Assembly: GCA_020543525.1 (NCBI GenBank)
Contig: JAHYIO010000036.1
Location: 2,666,001 to 2,730,000 of the forward strand
Source of the DNA: Coriolopsis trogii
Lineage: Eukaryota > Basidiomycota > Agaricomycetes > Polyporales > Polyporaceae
DNA length: 64,000 nucleotides
Reading direction: 5' to 3'
The notes below the pieces were generated by a model. That model was not told the origin of the DNA. It saw only the letters and a list, made by a program, of their open reading frames with translations, and did not search any database. The first letter of the stretch is position 1. The number at the start of each line of letters is the position of its first letter. The translations under genes and the position numbers were made by a program. Shown one piece after another: positions 47,640 to 58,427 of this stretch.

Positions 47640-49365
47640 TCAGGCCGACCCTGTTGACGGGCTCTTGTACCACACATCCATGCGTACGAAGTTGTTGTAC
47701 ACCTCCCCAGACGCCAAAAGCGTGTCTTCGCCGCTTGGCCCACGTGCCCCTGGATGAATCCATGCCGCGAGGGGCGCATGGAACTCCAGGAAAGCAGCAG
47801 CTGTGCATCACATTAGGTTCGAGATCCGGAGGACAGACCAAAGAGAGTAGACGTACTGCCTGGTCCGTATCCATCTCCGACCGATCCGGAGCCACCATGG
47901 ATCTTCTTTCGCGCGCCCTTCTCGGGCACCGCAAAGTTGTTAGTGTAGAACTGCACACCAGACTCTGTGGTAGGAATATTGAGAAGACGAGAGGACTTGA
48001 ATGTACATTGGGAAGTCAGACGTACGGTTAGACGAAAACCCAATCCTAAGACCACTCCGGGCACCCTCGAGCGAGACGAGTTCTTCTGCGGCAGGTCCTT
48101 CGCGGGAGAGCGCCGCACCGACAAGGTCAAGTTCTGGTTTCAGCTCGGATGCCGGGAGGAAGGTGGGTGGTGGAGGTACAGGCCGTTTCGAGAAGACGTA
48201 GAATTCGTCTGCATGCATCGAGACAGGTAAAGGCGGAGGGAGGAGTAGTCAACACCCTTTCAACGTATAGTGGCGCTCGAAACATGTTCGTACCGTACCC
48301 CTTCTCGGGGAAAGACTCGCCGATCTTGCCGCTCGTCTTCTCAGCGTGTGCGTGGTGGGTGCCTGTGACTGCCAGGAGATTACCTGTCGACAAGCCCTCC
48401 GGGTTGAGCTCAATTGTACTGTCGGCCTATGCAAGAGATGAGTGCGAAAAGTAGATTGACGCGTTGTGCGACGCGCCTTGATGTTGATCTTGTGATCCTT
48501 GATGCTCAATGTCTCTGGGCCCTCTTGTAGCGACGCGTCCAGATTGAAGCCCCAGTGCTGAGTACATCGTCAATGTACCACCCAGGGACAGACGTCCATG
48601 GAGCGACCAACCTGTGTGAGGTTGATGGGTGTGATCTTGTTGTCTTCTAGCAGTTTGGCGCGGTACATGACCAAGACGCTGCCGAGATTCCACTCCTTTC
48701 CTCCATCCGCGGTCGGGTTCGGTGGGCCCTCGGGCTGGGCAAGACCAATGAGAGCCTCGATGAGCAGCTTACCGGGGTATCCCTCCTCTCCGTCCTCAGA
48801 TATCCTCCTGAAAATGATCGAAGCAGGAATTCGCGTCTGCATGGTGGCAAGCTCGGCGGGCGTGAAGAGCTCGGACGCGGAGGGGTCAGGAAGAGGTTCC
48901 CATATGTATTGATCGAAGCCCTTGACGCCACCGTGGAGGGAGACGGTGGGCTTCTCGTTCGGCTTGGGCGAGACAACAGAGTGAATGCCGTTCTTGTCGA
49001 GCGCGAACGAGCCGACCGGGAGACGGTTGGCGTAGCGGCCGATGATGGTGTTCGTGTACTTCTGGGTGATATGACCGGTGGGGTCTTCAGGCCCGATCAA
49101 GATGTCGTGTGTCTGCAGAGATTCAGCGCACTACCAAAACTCAAATAGGCACGTACACACCTTCCCATCTGCTTGGACGAAGAGACGATGGAGAGTAAGG
49201 CCTGCAGGAAGAATCTAGAGATATGTCGGTGGCGTTGACTCGGATTCTCTGGGTTGCAGGAGAACGACGTCATAGACAAAGACATACCTCGACAGCAAGA
49301 GAAGGGGTGAGAGACGGAAGAGTGAGGAGGACTGGAGCGAAGCCAGGGTCCGTGGAGGAGGCCAT
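47640..49365 (-). CDS. Aldose 1-epimerase (galactose mutarotase-like)
   Basis: Multi-exon gene for a beta-supersandwich enzyme that interconverts alpha and beta anomers of aldoses. It starts MASSTDPGFAPVLLTLPSLT and continues ILPAGLTLHRLFVQADGKTH, DILIGPED, NTIIGRYANRLPVGSFAL (the conserved GRYANR motif), LHGGVKGFDQYIWEP, LTQHWGFNLDASL, AVTGTHHAH, MHADEFYVF, SGVQFYTNNF, and a C-terminal AAFLEFHAPLAAWIHPG and WYKSPSTGSA. The GRYANR, LHGG and H-W-x-F-N type segments match the catalytic core of the family; the C-terminal Glu in FLEFHAP fits the general base. No signal peptide is seen, so it is probably cytosolic. Confidence 0.87.
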
Positions 49366-49767
49366 GGTGGTTGTCGAAGGACAAGGAGGAGACGAGAAGT
49401 GACTCGCAGGGTCGGACGAGACCACTCGAGATGTGTTTCCCTCCGAAGCCAACGGAATCCCGGGCCGTTGGCAGGATCTTATCTCATCTCCGAGGTTCAA
49501 GCGCTCGCCCTGGCTCTGTGTCACGCGCACCTGGAATTCTCTCCTGCGGTCTTCGTCCACAGGTCGTGTACGTTCGGTTCGAGCTTTGAACTGAGAACAT
49601 CTGGTCAGTACACCCCAGATTTTACCCTTACCCTCATAACAGAAGAGAGATGGCACAATAGTATGAACCGCCAGGAATAATCCGAGCAATGATCACCTCG
49701 AGTACTTCAAGCTACCGGCATATATATGTGCACGGGAGCAGCGTCTTCTCACCATGCTGTTCACACT
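49366..49767. other. Intergenic region
   Basis: Upstream of the epimerase gene. A 'catatatatg' at about 49717-49726 is the only notable word. No gene seen. Confidence 0.45.
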
Positions 49768-49890
49768 ATGTCAACTTAGAAGGCACTCTTTATATCTGTG
49801 AATCAAAACAACCGGAAGATTGGCGATCGGAACCCCATCCCCATTCCCGGCCCGTTGGATGTCCTTGTGAGGATCACCGCGACGGTCCTG
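49768..49890 (+). pseudogene. 5' fragment of an MDR gene (MDR-E relic)
   Basis: The frame opens M-S-T-stop-KALF, then RKIGDRNPIPIPGPLDVLVR and ITATVL. This matches the start of MDR-A (MSTQKALF ... VGENAIPAPGPKEVLVKV), with the Gln codon changed to TAG at 49777-49779. The match ends at about 49890, where the NPVDWK motif should follow, and F-box sequence begins. It is a dead, truncated copy. Confidence 0.8.
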
Positions 49891-50652
49891 GACAACAACC
49901 GTGGTTCTCAACAACGTCCGCACGACCTCGCCTGTGTTTTTCAAACTTCATATACGTATACTCCACCACCATCTTGCCGTCGTACCTTTCTGGGGCGGGC
50001 TAGCCACCGCTGCGCCCAGGCTACGCTGCCTAACGTTGACACTCGCAGGGGCCGTAGGCGAGGAGTTTGAGTCATATTGGGTAAGTGCGGTCAACCGCTA
50101 CACTCTCGCTCATAGTCTACCATTTGCTGGCTGACATTCATCAAGTTGTAAATCAGAAGAATATGTTCATGAATATGGTCCCCCTGCGGCTCGTGTTCCT
50201 AGCCCTCCGCTGGCCCGAGGTGGAGACACCCATCGACGCTGGGGTGATTCCAAAATTCCTGGATTGCGTCCTGCGATCGATGCAAAGCTTGCGGTTTCTG
50301 CGCCTTTCAGGAGGGCCTTTTCTGGATGACCTCGATGCAGGAAACAGCTACGAAATGGGCGACGGACCTATGCCGACCGCTTTCGGTGCACGGTTGGGCG
50401 GATCGGATTTCGGGACGCAACAGTGGTGCGTTGTGCACGAACCCGACGGTATACACAGGGCTGAAGTGGTCAGCGATGCGCAATGGAAATGGACACGCGT
50501 GGATAGCCTCATGGCAGCCGCTCTGGAATCCGACGACGTGGAGCGTGTCTACGGTACAGTAGGTTTCCATATCTCCCACCCAGGGAGTACCCATCTCTCG
50601 CACGACGCACCTAGATCTTTTCATGTCAAGCCGATCCAGTCCTACGATGTAG
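49891..50652 (+). pseudogene. 3' fragment of an F-box gene (F-box 4 relic)
   Basis: Sequence homologous to the back half of the F-box genes starts directly after the MDR fragment: VVLNNVRTTSPVFFKLHIRI, FWGGLATAAPRLRCLTL. After an intron it continues VPLRLVFLALRWPE, MQSLRFLRLSGGPF, KWTRVDSLMAAALESDDVER and VYG; after another intron it ends DLFMSSRSSPTM at 50652. The F-box itself and the first two thirds are missing. The kept part has no internal stop, so decay after truncation is limited. The open frame continues past this point to 50975 without recognisable content. Confidence 0.78.
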
Positions 50653-51276
50653 GGTTGCCGACGGCGGCGGGTGTACTTGTGGTGACTTATGGTGAGTGCC
50701 GCGTGTGTTTTGGGTCGCTGTCAATTGAGCACATGCCGACATCAGCTGAACAGGCAGCCAGAGCACGTCAGGGTAGTCCAGGTCGTGTGCGTTGGTTTGC
50801 TCAAGAACGCTGTGAGGGGGGATGGCGCTATTCGAGGGAACTGTTGAAATCGTGGAATGGTGCAGTACGCCCCGAACATGTCAATAGGAGCTTTCCGCAA
50901 GAGGTCACACAGCGCTCCCTGAGGCGTTCGCTGTCTTACTCATCGGACGCCGAAGAGACCTGTTGCTGCTTGTAGTATTTTCAGGTTGGAGACGTGTGGG
51001 TCGCAGCATCGTGATCGGATGCCTTGTGGATGTTGGCGTACGGTCACGTGATCTGGGGACCCACTGCAACCCCCGGCGTCTACCGAGACTACAGTCTGTT
51101 ATCCACACGCGCTCCCGATGCTTGCCACCCCAGTGTCCGAGAATGCCGCGGGTACAGACCCGTTGCCGGCGGTGCCTTGAGCAAGTCCGTACCGTCTATG
51201 GTACGGTATATATATAAGCCACATCCACGGTGGAGCGAACATCACACTCATACACCTCGCTGAACACCTCGCAACC
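50653..51276. other. Intergenic region with MDR-D promoter
   Basis: An open frame running to 50975 is present but resembles nothing I know. The MDR-D promoter occupies the right end (see 51187-51217). Confidence 0.4.
51187..51217 (+). promoter_or_regulatory. Inverted repeat plus TATA box of MDR-D
   Basis: CCGTACC at 51187-51193 and GGTACGG at 51200-51206 are perfect inverted arms six bases apart. They abut 'tatatatataa' at 51207-51217, which is about 60 bases before the MDR-D start. CCG and CGG half-sites are typical of Zn2Cys6 fungal regulators, so this may be an operator; that is inference. Confidence 0.5.
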
Positions 51277-52624
51277 ATGGCTCCAACCACACAGGCAGCA
51301 TGCATCGTCCCTGAAGAGAAGCAGCTCTTCAATATTGTGAAGGACTGGCCTGTGCCAATGCCTGGTCCGACAGACGTCCTCATCAAGCTCCTCGCTGTCG
51401 GCCTCAACCCCGTGGACGCCTACATCCCAGGGCATGCCAGTCGCATACCGTTCGTGATAAAATACCCGTGGTTGGGCGGTTACGATGGTGCCGGCATTGT
51501 TGAAGAGATCGGATCTGAGGTCAAGACGTTCAAGAAGGGAGATCGGGTGTTCGTTGTTCCGCATTCATCTTTGGCAGGGTGCATGAATTGACCGAGTGAC
51601 CATATGTCACAGATTCGCACCTGGAGATCTCGACCCTCGCCGGGCTTTCTTCCAACAGTACGCGATCGTCCTCGAAGGAGACTTGGCGAAGGTCCGTGAG
51701 CTCTCGCTGAGGCTGCTCGGCTACATGCGTTCTGATTGTGCTGACGCCTTGTAGATCCCGGATAACATCACCTTTGACCAGGCGGCCACTATCCCGCTCT
51801 GCTTCGCTACGGCGATTGTAGGTCTCTGGTCCCACCATCCAAACGCCAACTCTCTAAGCCTGATTGCACCATGGGAAGAGGGCGGCCTGACCAAGTATGT
51901 AGGTCAGCCTGCCCTCATCTCGGGTGCATCAACCTGTGTCGGGCAATACGGTGCGTACCGTGTACTACACGTTCGCATAGCCGCAACCTCTGACAAAACT
52001 CGCATGGCATTACCAGCATTACAGATGGCGAAGTATCAGGGCTTCTCCCCCATCATTGCCACATCTTCTCTCCGGCACGAGAGCTTCCTGAAGTCCATCG
52101 GAGCGACGCACGTCATCGACCGCTCGCTCGCCAACGATGTCGCACTGGCAGAAATCCAGAAGATCACCGGAGGGAAGCCGGTCGCGTACGCTTTCTGTGC
52201 CTTTGCTTTCGCCGACGAGCCTCAGCACCTCACGTACGACGCCCTTGGCCCGAACGGCTCCCTCATAATCACCAATCCGGCTGCTCGGCCCGTGCTCGCG
52301 GCCAAGGTTGAGCGCGACGGGGGAACGAAGAAAGTCGCGTACCCGTCTGCCTTCTGGCACCTGCCGGAGCATATCGATCTCTGGAACGAGGTGCGAGATC
52401 GCCAGACGGAGTGGCTTCAGACAGGCGTTCTTGTGGTGCGTGTTTGCCCTCTCCTGAGTTTCTGAGTGTAGGAATGCTGACGAACGACGGGAGAGCAGCC
52501 TGCCAGGGTTGAAGTTGTGCCGGGTGGTCTGGCCGGTATTCCGGTGGGGTGCGCTCGTCTCTTAAAGGGCGAGGTCAGTGGGGTGAAACTCGTAGTTCAT
52601 CCTCAGGATCCGGAGGGCGCTTGA
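51277..52624 (+). CDS. Zinc-free medium-chain dehydrogenase/reductase (toxD-like), MDR-D
   Basis: Fourth intact MDR, on the plus strand. It starts MAPTTQAACIVPEEKQLFNI and shows VPMPGPTDVLIKLLAVGLNP, VDAYIPGHASRIPF, LGGYDGAGIVEEIGSEVKTF, RRAFFQQYAIVLEGDLAK, ATIPLCFATAIVGLWSHHPN, APWEEGGLTKYVGQP, SGASTCVGQY, FLKSIGATHVIDRSL, YDALGPNGSLIITNP and a last exon PARVEVVPGGLAGIPVG to VVHPQDPEGA. It is the most diverged of the set: VDWK is VDAY and the mid-region differs. The first intron is awkward; the frame is kept if the donor is the GTGCATG at about 51580, giving an intron of only 34 bases. An inverted repeat and TATA lie just upstream. Confidence 0.87.
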
Positions 52625-52844
52625 ACATGTACAAGCTTGTACTAGTACTTAGTGGTGTTATATTGAACGCCTGGTCTCTCTCGAGTAAATTGTTGGCCCT
52701 AGGGGTAGTACGGTGCAAGTGGGCAATGAATATAGTTGGCTTGGACTGCTCCTGATGAAGCCTCCGATGGACAGTGTTACCTTGGGCTTATCCAGTGGGC
52801 TCATACTAGGAATATTCCGACCCTGATCAAACCTTTGGCGCTCA

Positions 52845-54502
52845 ATGCAGTTGCTTGATCTCGACCACGATGTTCTCTGCGCGATCTTCTCCTACCTCCA
52901 TGGAACCGAAGCTCTCAACGTTGCCCCCGCATGCAAAGGAATTCACGACCTTGCAATCGATTGCTTTCCGGTTGTCGTAAGGTGTTACGCGCCTCACCAA
53001 CTTCTTTCTCTCCATCGCTACTTGTGCGATAAGAGGCATCCCCGAGCGCGCCATGTCAAGATTCTCATATTCGAACCGGCTGCGGCTATCGAGGGGTTGG
53101 AGGATGCAACACGTATTGCCGACGTGGTATCTGGCGTGTAGACGCTGCGGGAACTCAGTATGTCGATGAAACTCCAGGACAACTCGGAACATATGGCGCG
53201 CGTAGCCCCCGCGATCCAAGCCATGCGTCACCTCATCACCCTTGACCTCAGTGATTGTCAAAAGTCTATCCTTGGCGTGCTGGAGGATGCCTCATTTGCG
53301 AATCTCCAGGAACTGACCCTTCGCTTCGGGCAAGGGCATGTTTTGGAAGTGTGGAACTCCACGGGCATGTACGAGCCGTTTGTCGAAGTGATATCCCCGA
53401 CTTTTCCACGACTGCTGGCTCGCTTTCGACACCTCAGGACACTCCATCTCGAACGCATATCCATCAAGGATCTGCAGCCAGCCGAACGGTGGCCTAGCCT
53501 TCCGTCAGTCGAAATACTCGTGCTCGTGGACGTTTCCAGTCCCACATTCGAGCTCGTCCAGTGCTGTCCCAACCTTTCTAGCTTTCGTATCAGGCGCTAC
53601 AAACTTGCAGAGAGGCCCCCTATCTCTCATTTTGCGTTGCAAACCGCATTTCAATTGGAATACCTCAAAGCGATCCACTTCAATATGGACTCCCTCCTCG
53701 TCTTCGCCAGACGCTTCCTCGACACTGTAAATCATCTCAACCTGCAGACATTGTTATTCCTCAACCACGCCGGGACAGCCATTTCAATTATCATGAAGAT
53801 CTCCTCAGGCTTCACGCTTACGTCGAACAACGGGCCACTACATTCTGGGAACAGGTGGCTATCGCAGCGCCAAGGCTCCGCTGCTTGATGTTAGGCATTA
53901 GCCTTCGGGGGTAAAGCTACGCTCATTGGGTACGATCACCATCCTCACTGGCTCACGAGACACCTGCTGACTTATCCTCTGCACTCTCGGTTTCTTTACT
54001 GGGGCGCGAATGATAGATTGCGGTTTTACAACAGCTCGCTCCCCTGCCGCTCGTCTTCTTCGGTCTCCGCAGTACGAATATGGACATACCCGTGGAGGCC
54101 AGCACCGACTTTCGCCGCTGTGTATACCAAACGCTTCCCACTCTTTGCTTCCTGCGGTTCTGCGGCCGAGAGGTTACTACCTCAGATTTGGCCCCGTCTA
54201 TCAGCCCATACTCGGTCAAGAACGAACGCGTCGCGGACGTGTTCGGCATGCCGCCTCAGAGGGGTCTGAACGTGTCATGCCAGCAATGGCGTATTGTACC
54301 CGGGTCCGACGGGGCGCGTTGGCACGAGGAGCTAAGCAATGGAGATTGGGCAACAGTAGATCGGCTGCTGAGAGCCGCACGAGGGTCGGAAGACGTCGAT
54401 CGCGTCCATGGTACGTCTGTGTACGGATGAGAGCCCTACAGGGAACATTGACTGCTAATACGACGCGCAGATCTCTTTCTGTCTAGCCGTGCTAGCGTAT
54501 AG
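52845..54502 (+). pseudogene. F-box gene with stop and frameshift, F-box 2
   Basis: Full-length relative of F-box 1 and F-box 3. It opens MQLLDLDHDVLCAIFSYLHG, TEALNVAPACKGIHDLAI, and reads to DVVSGV where TAG at 53139-53141 replaces the TGG of intact copies (SGVWRLQ). Downstream it is open again: MRHLITLDLSDCQKSILG, LRTLHLERISIKDL. Near 53805 the frame shifts: the homologous TTFWEQVAIAAPRLRCLML is in another frame. The last exons are intact (RLLRAARGSEDVDRVHG, then DLFLSSRASV, stop 54500-54502). Two independent lesions make a pseudogene the best call, unless the assembly is wrong at those bases. Confidence 0.78.
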
Positions 54503-55045
54503 CGGAGTTCTTAGCTGCTCATCCGACAGGAGCGTATGTAGCGCACCAGCGATTCTTCCTGATAGTAGCCCCTTCTCCAAAGTCCTCACCGGCAATGCCG
54601 CTCCGGCTGGTCGCCTGCCTATCACTCAGTCCCCTTAGCGCGCACGTCGGGCAAGTACAGAATAGCATACATCAACACCCACAACGCATGCGATCTCGGA
54701 AGGACGTAGCAGTCACGCCCGCCCACGAATCCGGTGGATGTACGGGCGAGAGCAGACGTACTGTTGACAGTGCGCACGAACGTGCGGTTGCCAAGACGAA
54801 AATGCATCGCATGCGATATCTGCAAGCCGTGCTTTCACGGGCAACAATATCAAAGGCAAGCCGACGGACTGTTGCAAGCTGTCGATGAAGGAGCGTATGC
54901 TGGTGTACTTATTAAAATATGCACAGTCGTACTCATCATATCGATTGATTCGATTCGACTCTCCTCCTGAACTATATATGCTATAGGGCGCTGGTTCGAT
55001 TTGTTCGACTCTGCTTTCCCCCGCACTGCCCTTGGGTTGACGCCG
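54503..55045. other. Intergenic region with F-box 3 promoter
   Basis: A TATA-like 'tatatat' at 54973-54979 lies about 67 bases upstream of F-box 3. Nothing else is supported. Confidence 0.45.
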
Positions 55046-56702
55046 ATGGACCTGCTTGCACTCAACGACGATGTGCTTCGGGAGATATTCTCCTACCTCC
55101 ACGGTCTCGATGCACTTCACTCCTCCCTCATTTGTAAACGCATCTACAGTCTTGCCATCGACCGCTTTGCAGCCATTGTCAATAGCAAGACGCCTCGCCA
55201 TATCCAGTCACTTCATCGCTACCTGTGCAACCCGAGTCACCCTCGAGCGCCCCATGTCCGCACTCTCGCCTTTGGCCCATCATCACGGTTCACGTACGGA
55301 AACGTAGATAAAGCGGATGATACAAAATGCCTGGCCGACATTCTCTCTGGCGTATGGAGGCTGCAAATACTCAGAATGTCGTTCGTCTTGCGAGTCGAAT
55401 CGGAGAACGCGCGCATAGCCCTTGCCATTCAGTCCATGCGCCATCTCACCTCCCTCGACCTCAGCCACTGTGACGAGTCTGTTGTGGACCTTTTGGGGGG
55501 CGCCTCCTGTGCAGACCTTCGGGATCTAACCCTTCGCTGTGATCTTTCTTCGGTCAACACGAGAGTCCAAGCTTTCGTTGGCGTGCTGAGCCGCTTCCGA
55601 CACCTCACGCAGCTGCGCATACAACGCCTGCGTTTCGACCACTTCTCGCTTCCTCGCCCTCGCCCTTTGCTCCCCATTACTACGCTCGTGCTGGCACACG
55701 TTGCAACCTGTATGACAGAGCTCGTCGAGTGTTGTCCACGTCTGTCCAGTCTTTCTCTCAGCCCTTCTTCTCCCGATGCCGGTCCGTTGCGCATCACTAC
55801 GGGGAGAACGTTCCGTACGCTGGAGTACCTCGACGTGCCATTCAGCACCGCGGCCGATGTTGCCTTCTTGATGCGAGGCCGCTTTGACACCGTCCTTCAT
55901 CTCGACGTGCGGACAACAGTGCCGATCTCCAAGGATGGCGCACCTGGCTACATCCAGATGGCCAAACAGACGTCCCCCGTCTTCCTCAAGCTCTGCATTC
56001 GCGAACACCCAGACGCCTCGCCTGCTTTCTGGGACGAGCTCGCTTCCGCAGCGCCCAGGCTCCGCTGCCTAGTATTGGCGGTCAAGCCCGCTGTCGCCAT
56101 CTCGGAGGAGCAATGGTACGCACGCTTGGTGAGCCACCGTTCCCGTCGTTTGGTCCGCAGCCCGCCCGTACATCGCTCCTTACTTGACTCCTTACAACGA
56201 TAGAACGCCCTCGCGCACCGCATCGCCCTGCTGCCGCGGCTCGTCGCCCTCGATCTGCGCGGTGGCGAAGCTGACGGGGCGTTCGCGTCTGCGCTGGCCG
56301 ACGGCACCCTCCGGCGAGGCCTGTCCCAAACGGTCCCCGCCCTGCGCTTCCTCCGCCTCTCGCGCTGCGGCGTGCTCAAGAGAGAGGCCGGCCCGGGGCG
56401 CGCGTATACAGTCGGCGCCGACGCCCCACTCATCGCGGACCTCTTCGACGGCGCGGACGAGCAGGCCGACGTCCTGCATCAGCAGTGGCACGTCGTTCGG
56501 GAAGCGTATGGCACACGAAGGGCCGAGGAGCTCGGGGATCGGGAGTGGGCGAGAGTAGAGCGACGGCTGAGTGCGGCACGGGGACCGGAGGACGTCGAAC
56601 GCGTCCATGGTACGTCTGGATGCATCAGGCGTTCTTGTATGCCCCACTGATAGACCCATCTCACGACGTGCAGACCTCTTTACGTCTGATCGCGAGAGCT
56701 AG
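55046..56702 (+). CDS. F-box/leucine-rich-repeat-like protein, F-box 3
   Basis: The intact member next to F-box 2, three exons, about 500 residues. I start at MDLLALNDDVLREIFSYLHG, matching F-box 1 and 2; an upstream ATG at 55001 adds 15 residues. After the F-box come LRR-like segments (MRHLTSLDLSHCDESVVDLL, HLTQLRIQRLRF, CPRLSSLSLSPSSPD, FRTLEYLDVPF) and APRLRCLVLAVKPAVA. A phase-0 intron with donor at about 56139 leads to NALAHRIALLPRLVALDLRG, ALRFLRLSRCG, EWARVERRLSAARGPEDVER. A phase-1 intron then gives DLFTSDRES, stop 56700-56702. Likely the substrate-recognition part of an SCF ligase; target unknown. Confidence 0.85.
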
Positions 56703-57348
56703 GAGAGGACAAAGTATGAGTGTCCGAAGTACTCGCTTCCATGGACTCCAACAAAACACCCAGACGTCTCTCTTTCGGCATCCCGTCTGCTTCCCCATAT
56801 CATTCTCTGCGTTTGTCAGCTACTCAGCTACTGCTCATGGTACCACTCACCTCCGCTATGAGCTTCAGCTGCTGGGTCCATCTATCACACGACGACTACG
56901 GCACGTCGGTTGCGGACATCGTTAGCCCGAGCCACGCGTGCGCAGGACGATGGGCGCGAGTGCAGACCAACTGCGCATCGATCGCACAATACCCTGTACA
57001 TTTACGTACGAATACAACAGTGTGGACGACGTGCGGGGAGAGGGGTGTTCGGCAGTAAGAGTGTGTGTGTATGCGTACAACAAACGGGTCGTGTCCGCGC
57101 AGAGGTGGCTCGGAGGGAGCATCCAGAGCATAGATATAAATACATATATGGTCCGTTCGCCCATCGCCCGAGGCTGTCATTGGTATTCGAGGAGAGAAAG
57201 AGGAGAGGAGAGGAAGCAGTCCATCGTGAAGGGGAGGATACAGGGGGTGTAGGAGGACATTATGGGTATGATACAAGCATGACTCCAACGTGAGACGTGA
57301 GCGCAGACGAGGTTCGAGCAGAGTACGCGGAGACCCGCGTTCGTGCAC
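56703..57348. other. Convergent intergenic region
   Basis: Lies between the 3' ends of F-box 3 and Hsp20-B. If the GTGAGT at the Hsp20-B stop is really a donor, a further exon of that gene could fall here. No other coding signal seen. Confidence 0.4.
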
Positions 57349-58427
57349 TCACGATTGCGTGCAGATGACAGGGGGAGGGAAAGTCAGCCCGTCAAGGCCA
57401 GGCCGGCGTCGTACGTGGATCATGAGCTGGCCGCCCGCTTCGAACACGGCACGCACAGACATCATGTCCACGTCTGCGGGCGAGAACACGACCTCCCACT
57501 CATAATGGGCTGCATGCGCACACCGAGGAGCCGGGAGCGGGTCAAACGAGGGAACGCAAGGGGAGAAAAGCGGGCAGGTGAGCATTGTCTGCACATACCT
57601 CTGGACGCTCGAGAGGGAGGGAAGGTGGGACGTGGGACGGGAGAACGCGGACACTCACAGTCGTCTTCGCGGTGCCACAGATCGGCGATCACAGCGAGCC
57701 GCGCGCCCTTCTTGGCGCATACAGTCACCATCTCCGGCGAGAGTCCTTCTGGGAGGCGGACCGCGAGCGTGTGCTGGGCGGCGGTCGAGTGTATCTGCAT
57801 GGGCGGTGTGCGCGCGGGCGAGGGCGCGCGCCGGGCGTGCGCGAGCGGTGATTCCGGGATGAAGGTCGACGGATGCGGGGTCGGGGGTGCGAGTGACGAA
57901 GTTGTAGTCGGCGAGTAGATCGGCACCGGGGCGCAGAACGCGGCGCCTTGTGGAGGAAGAGAAGGCAGGACGGGACTCAACGCCGGGGTTGTGCAGCCAG
58001 ACGAGGCTGTCGTGAGTGTGCTGGAGGTGGCTATCGGCACGGACGGCGGCGGCGGCATCGAGCCCTTTATCGCGCTTGGGGTGCGTGACAGGCTGGCCGG
58101 GAAGGGCCGCGAGGGCGTCGCGGAGGGCATGGCGGGGGAAGGAGGAGGTATGGACGGAAGAGGCTGCGCCTGGACGGGGTCGCGTCGTGGATTTATCCGT
58201 TCGAGAGTGGAAGGTCCAAGGGCGTACTCGGGGAGGGGAGGGCGCACTGCGACGTCAGCTGCGCCTGTGGCCTGCGCGGGCGTATGCGGCTGTGCCTGTA
58301 CCTGCGCTCCAGGATGAGAGGTCGGGAGAAGGGAGCGAGGAGGCGTAGTGGGAGGAGCTAGAGACTGGGCGTAGTAGCGGGGAGAAGAAAGGGAGGAGAG
58401 AGGATCTTGGGAGGCGAGGGCGTTCAT
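57349..58427 (-). CDS. Hsp20-like protein B with long Pro/Ser-rich N-terminus
   Basis: Two exons. The N-terminal half, from MNALASQDPLSSLSSPRYYA onward, is rich in Pro, Ser, Thr and Ala and should be disordered. The C-terminal part is a small alpha-crystallin-like beta domain: HTLAVRLPEGLSPEMVTVCA, KKGARLAVIADLWHRED, then across an intron (donor at about 57662, GACGACT|GTGAGT) HYEWEVVFSPADVDMMSV and AVFEAGGQLMIHVRRRPG. The ending TQS and stop at 57349-57351 overlaps a perfect donor word (GTGAGT), so another exon downstream is possible. It may be a chaperone-like or protein-interaction module; no function is assigned. Confidence 0.6.
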
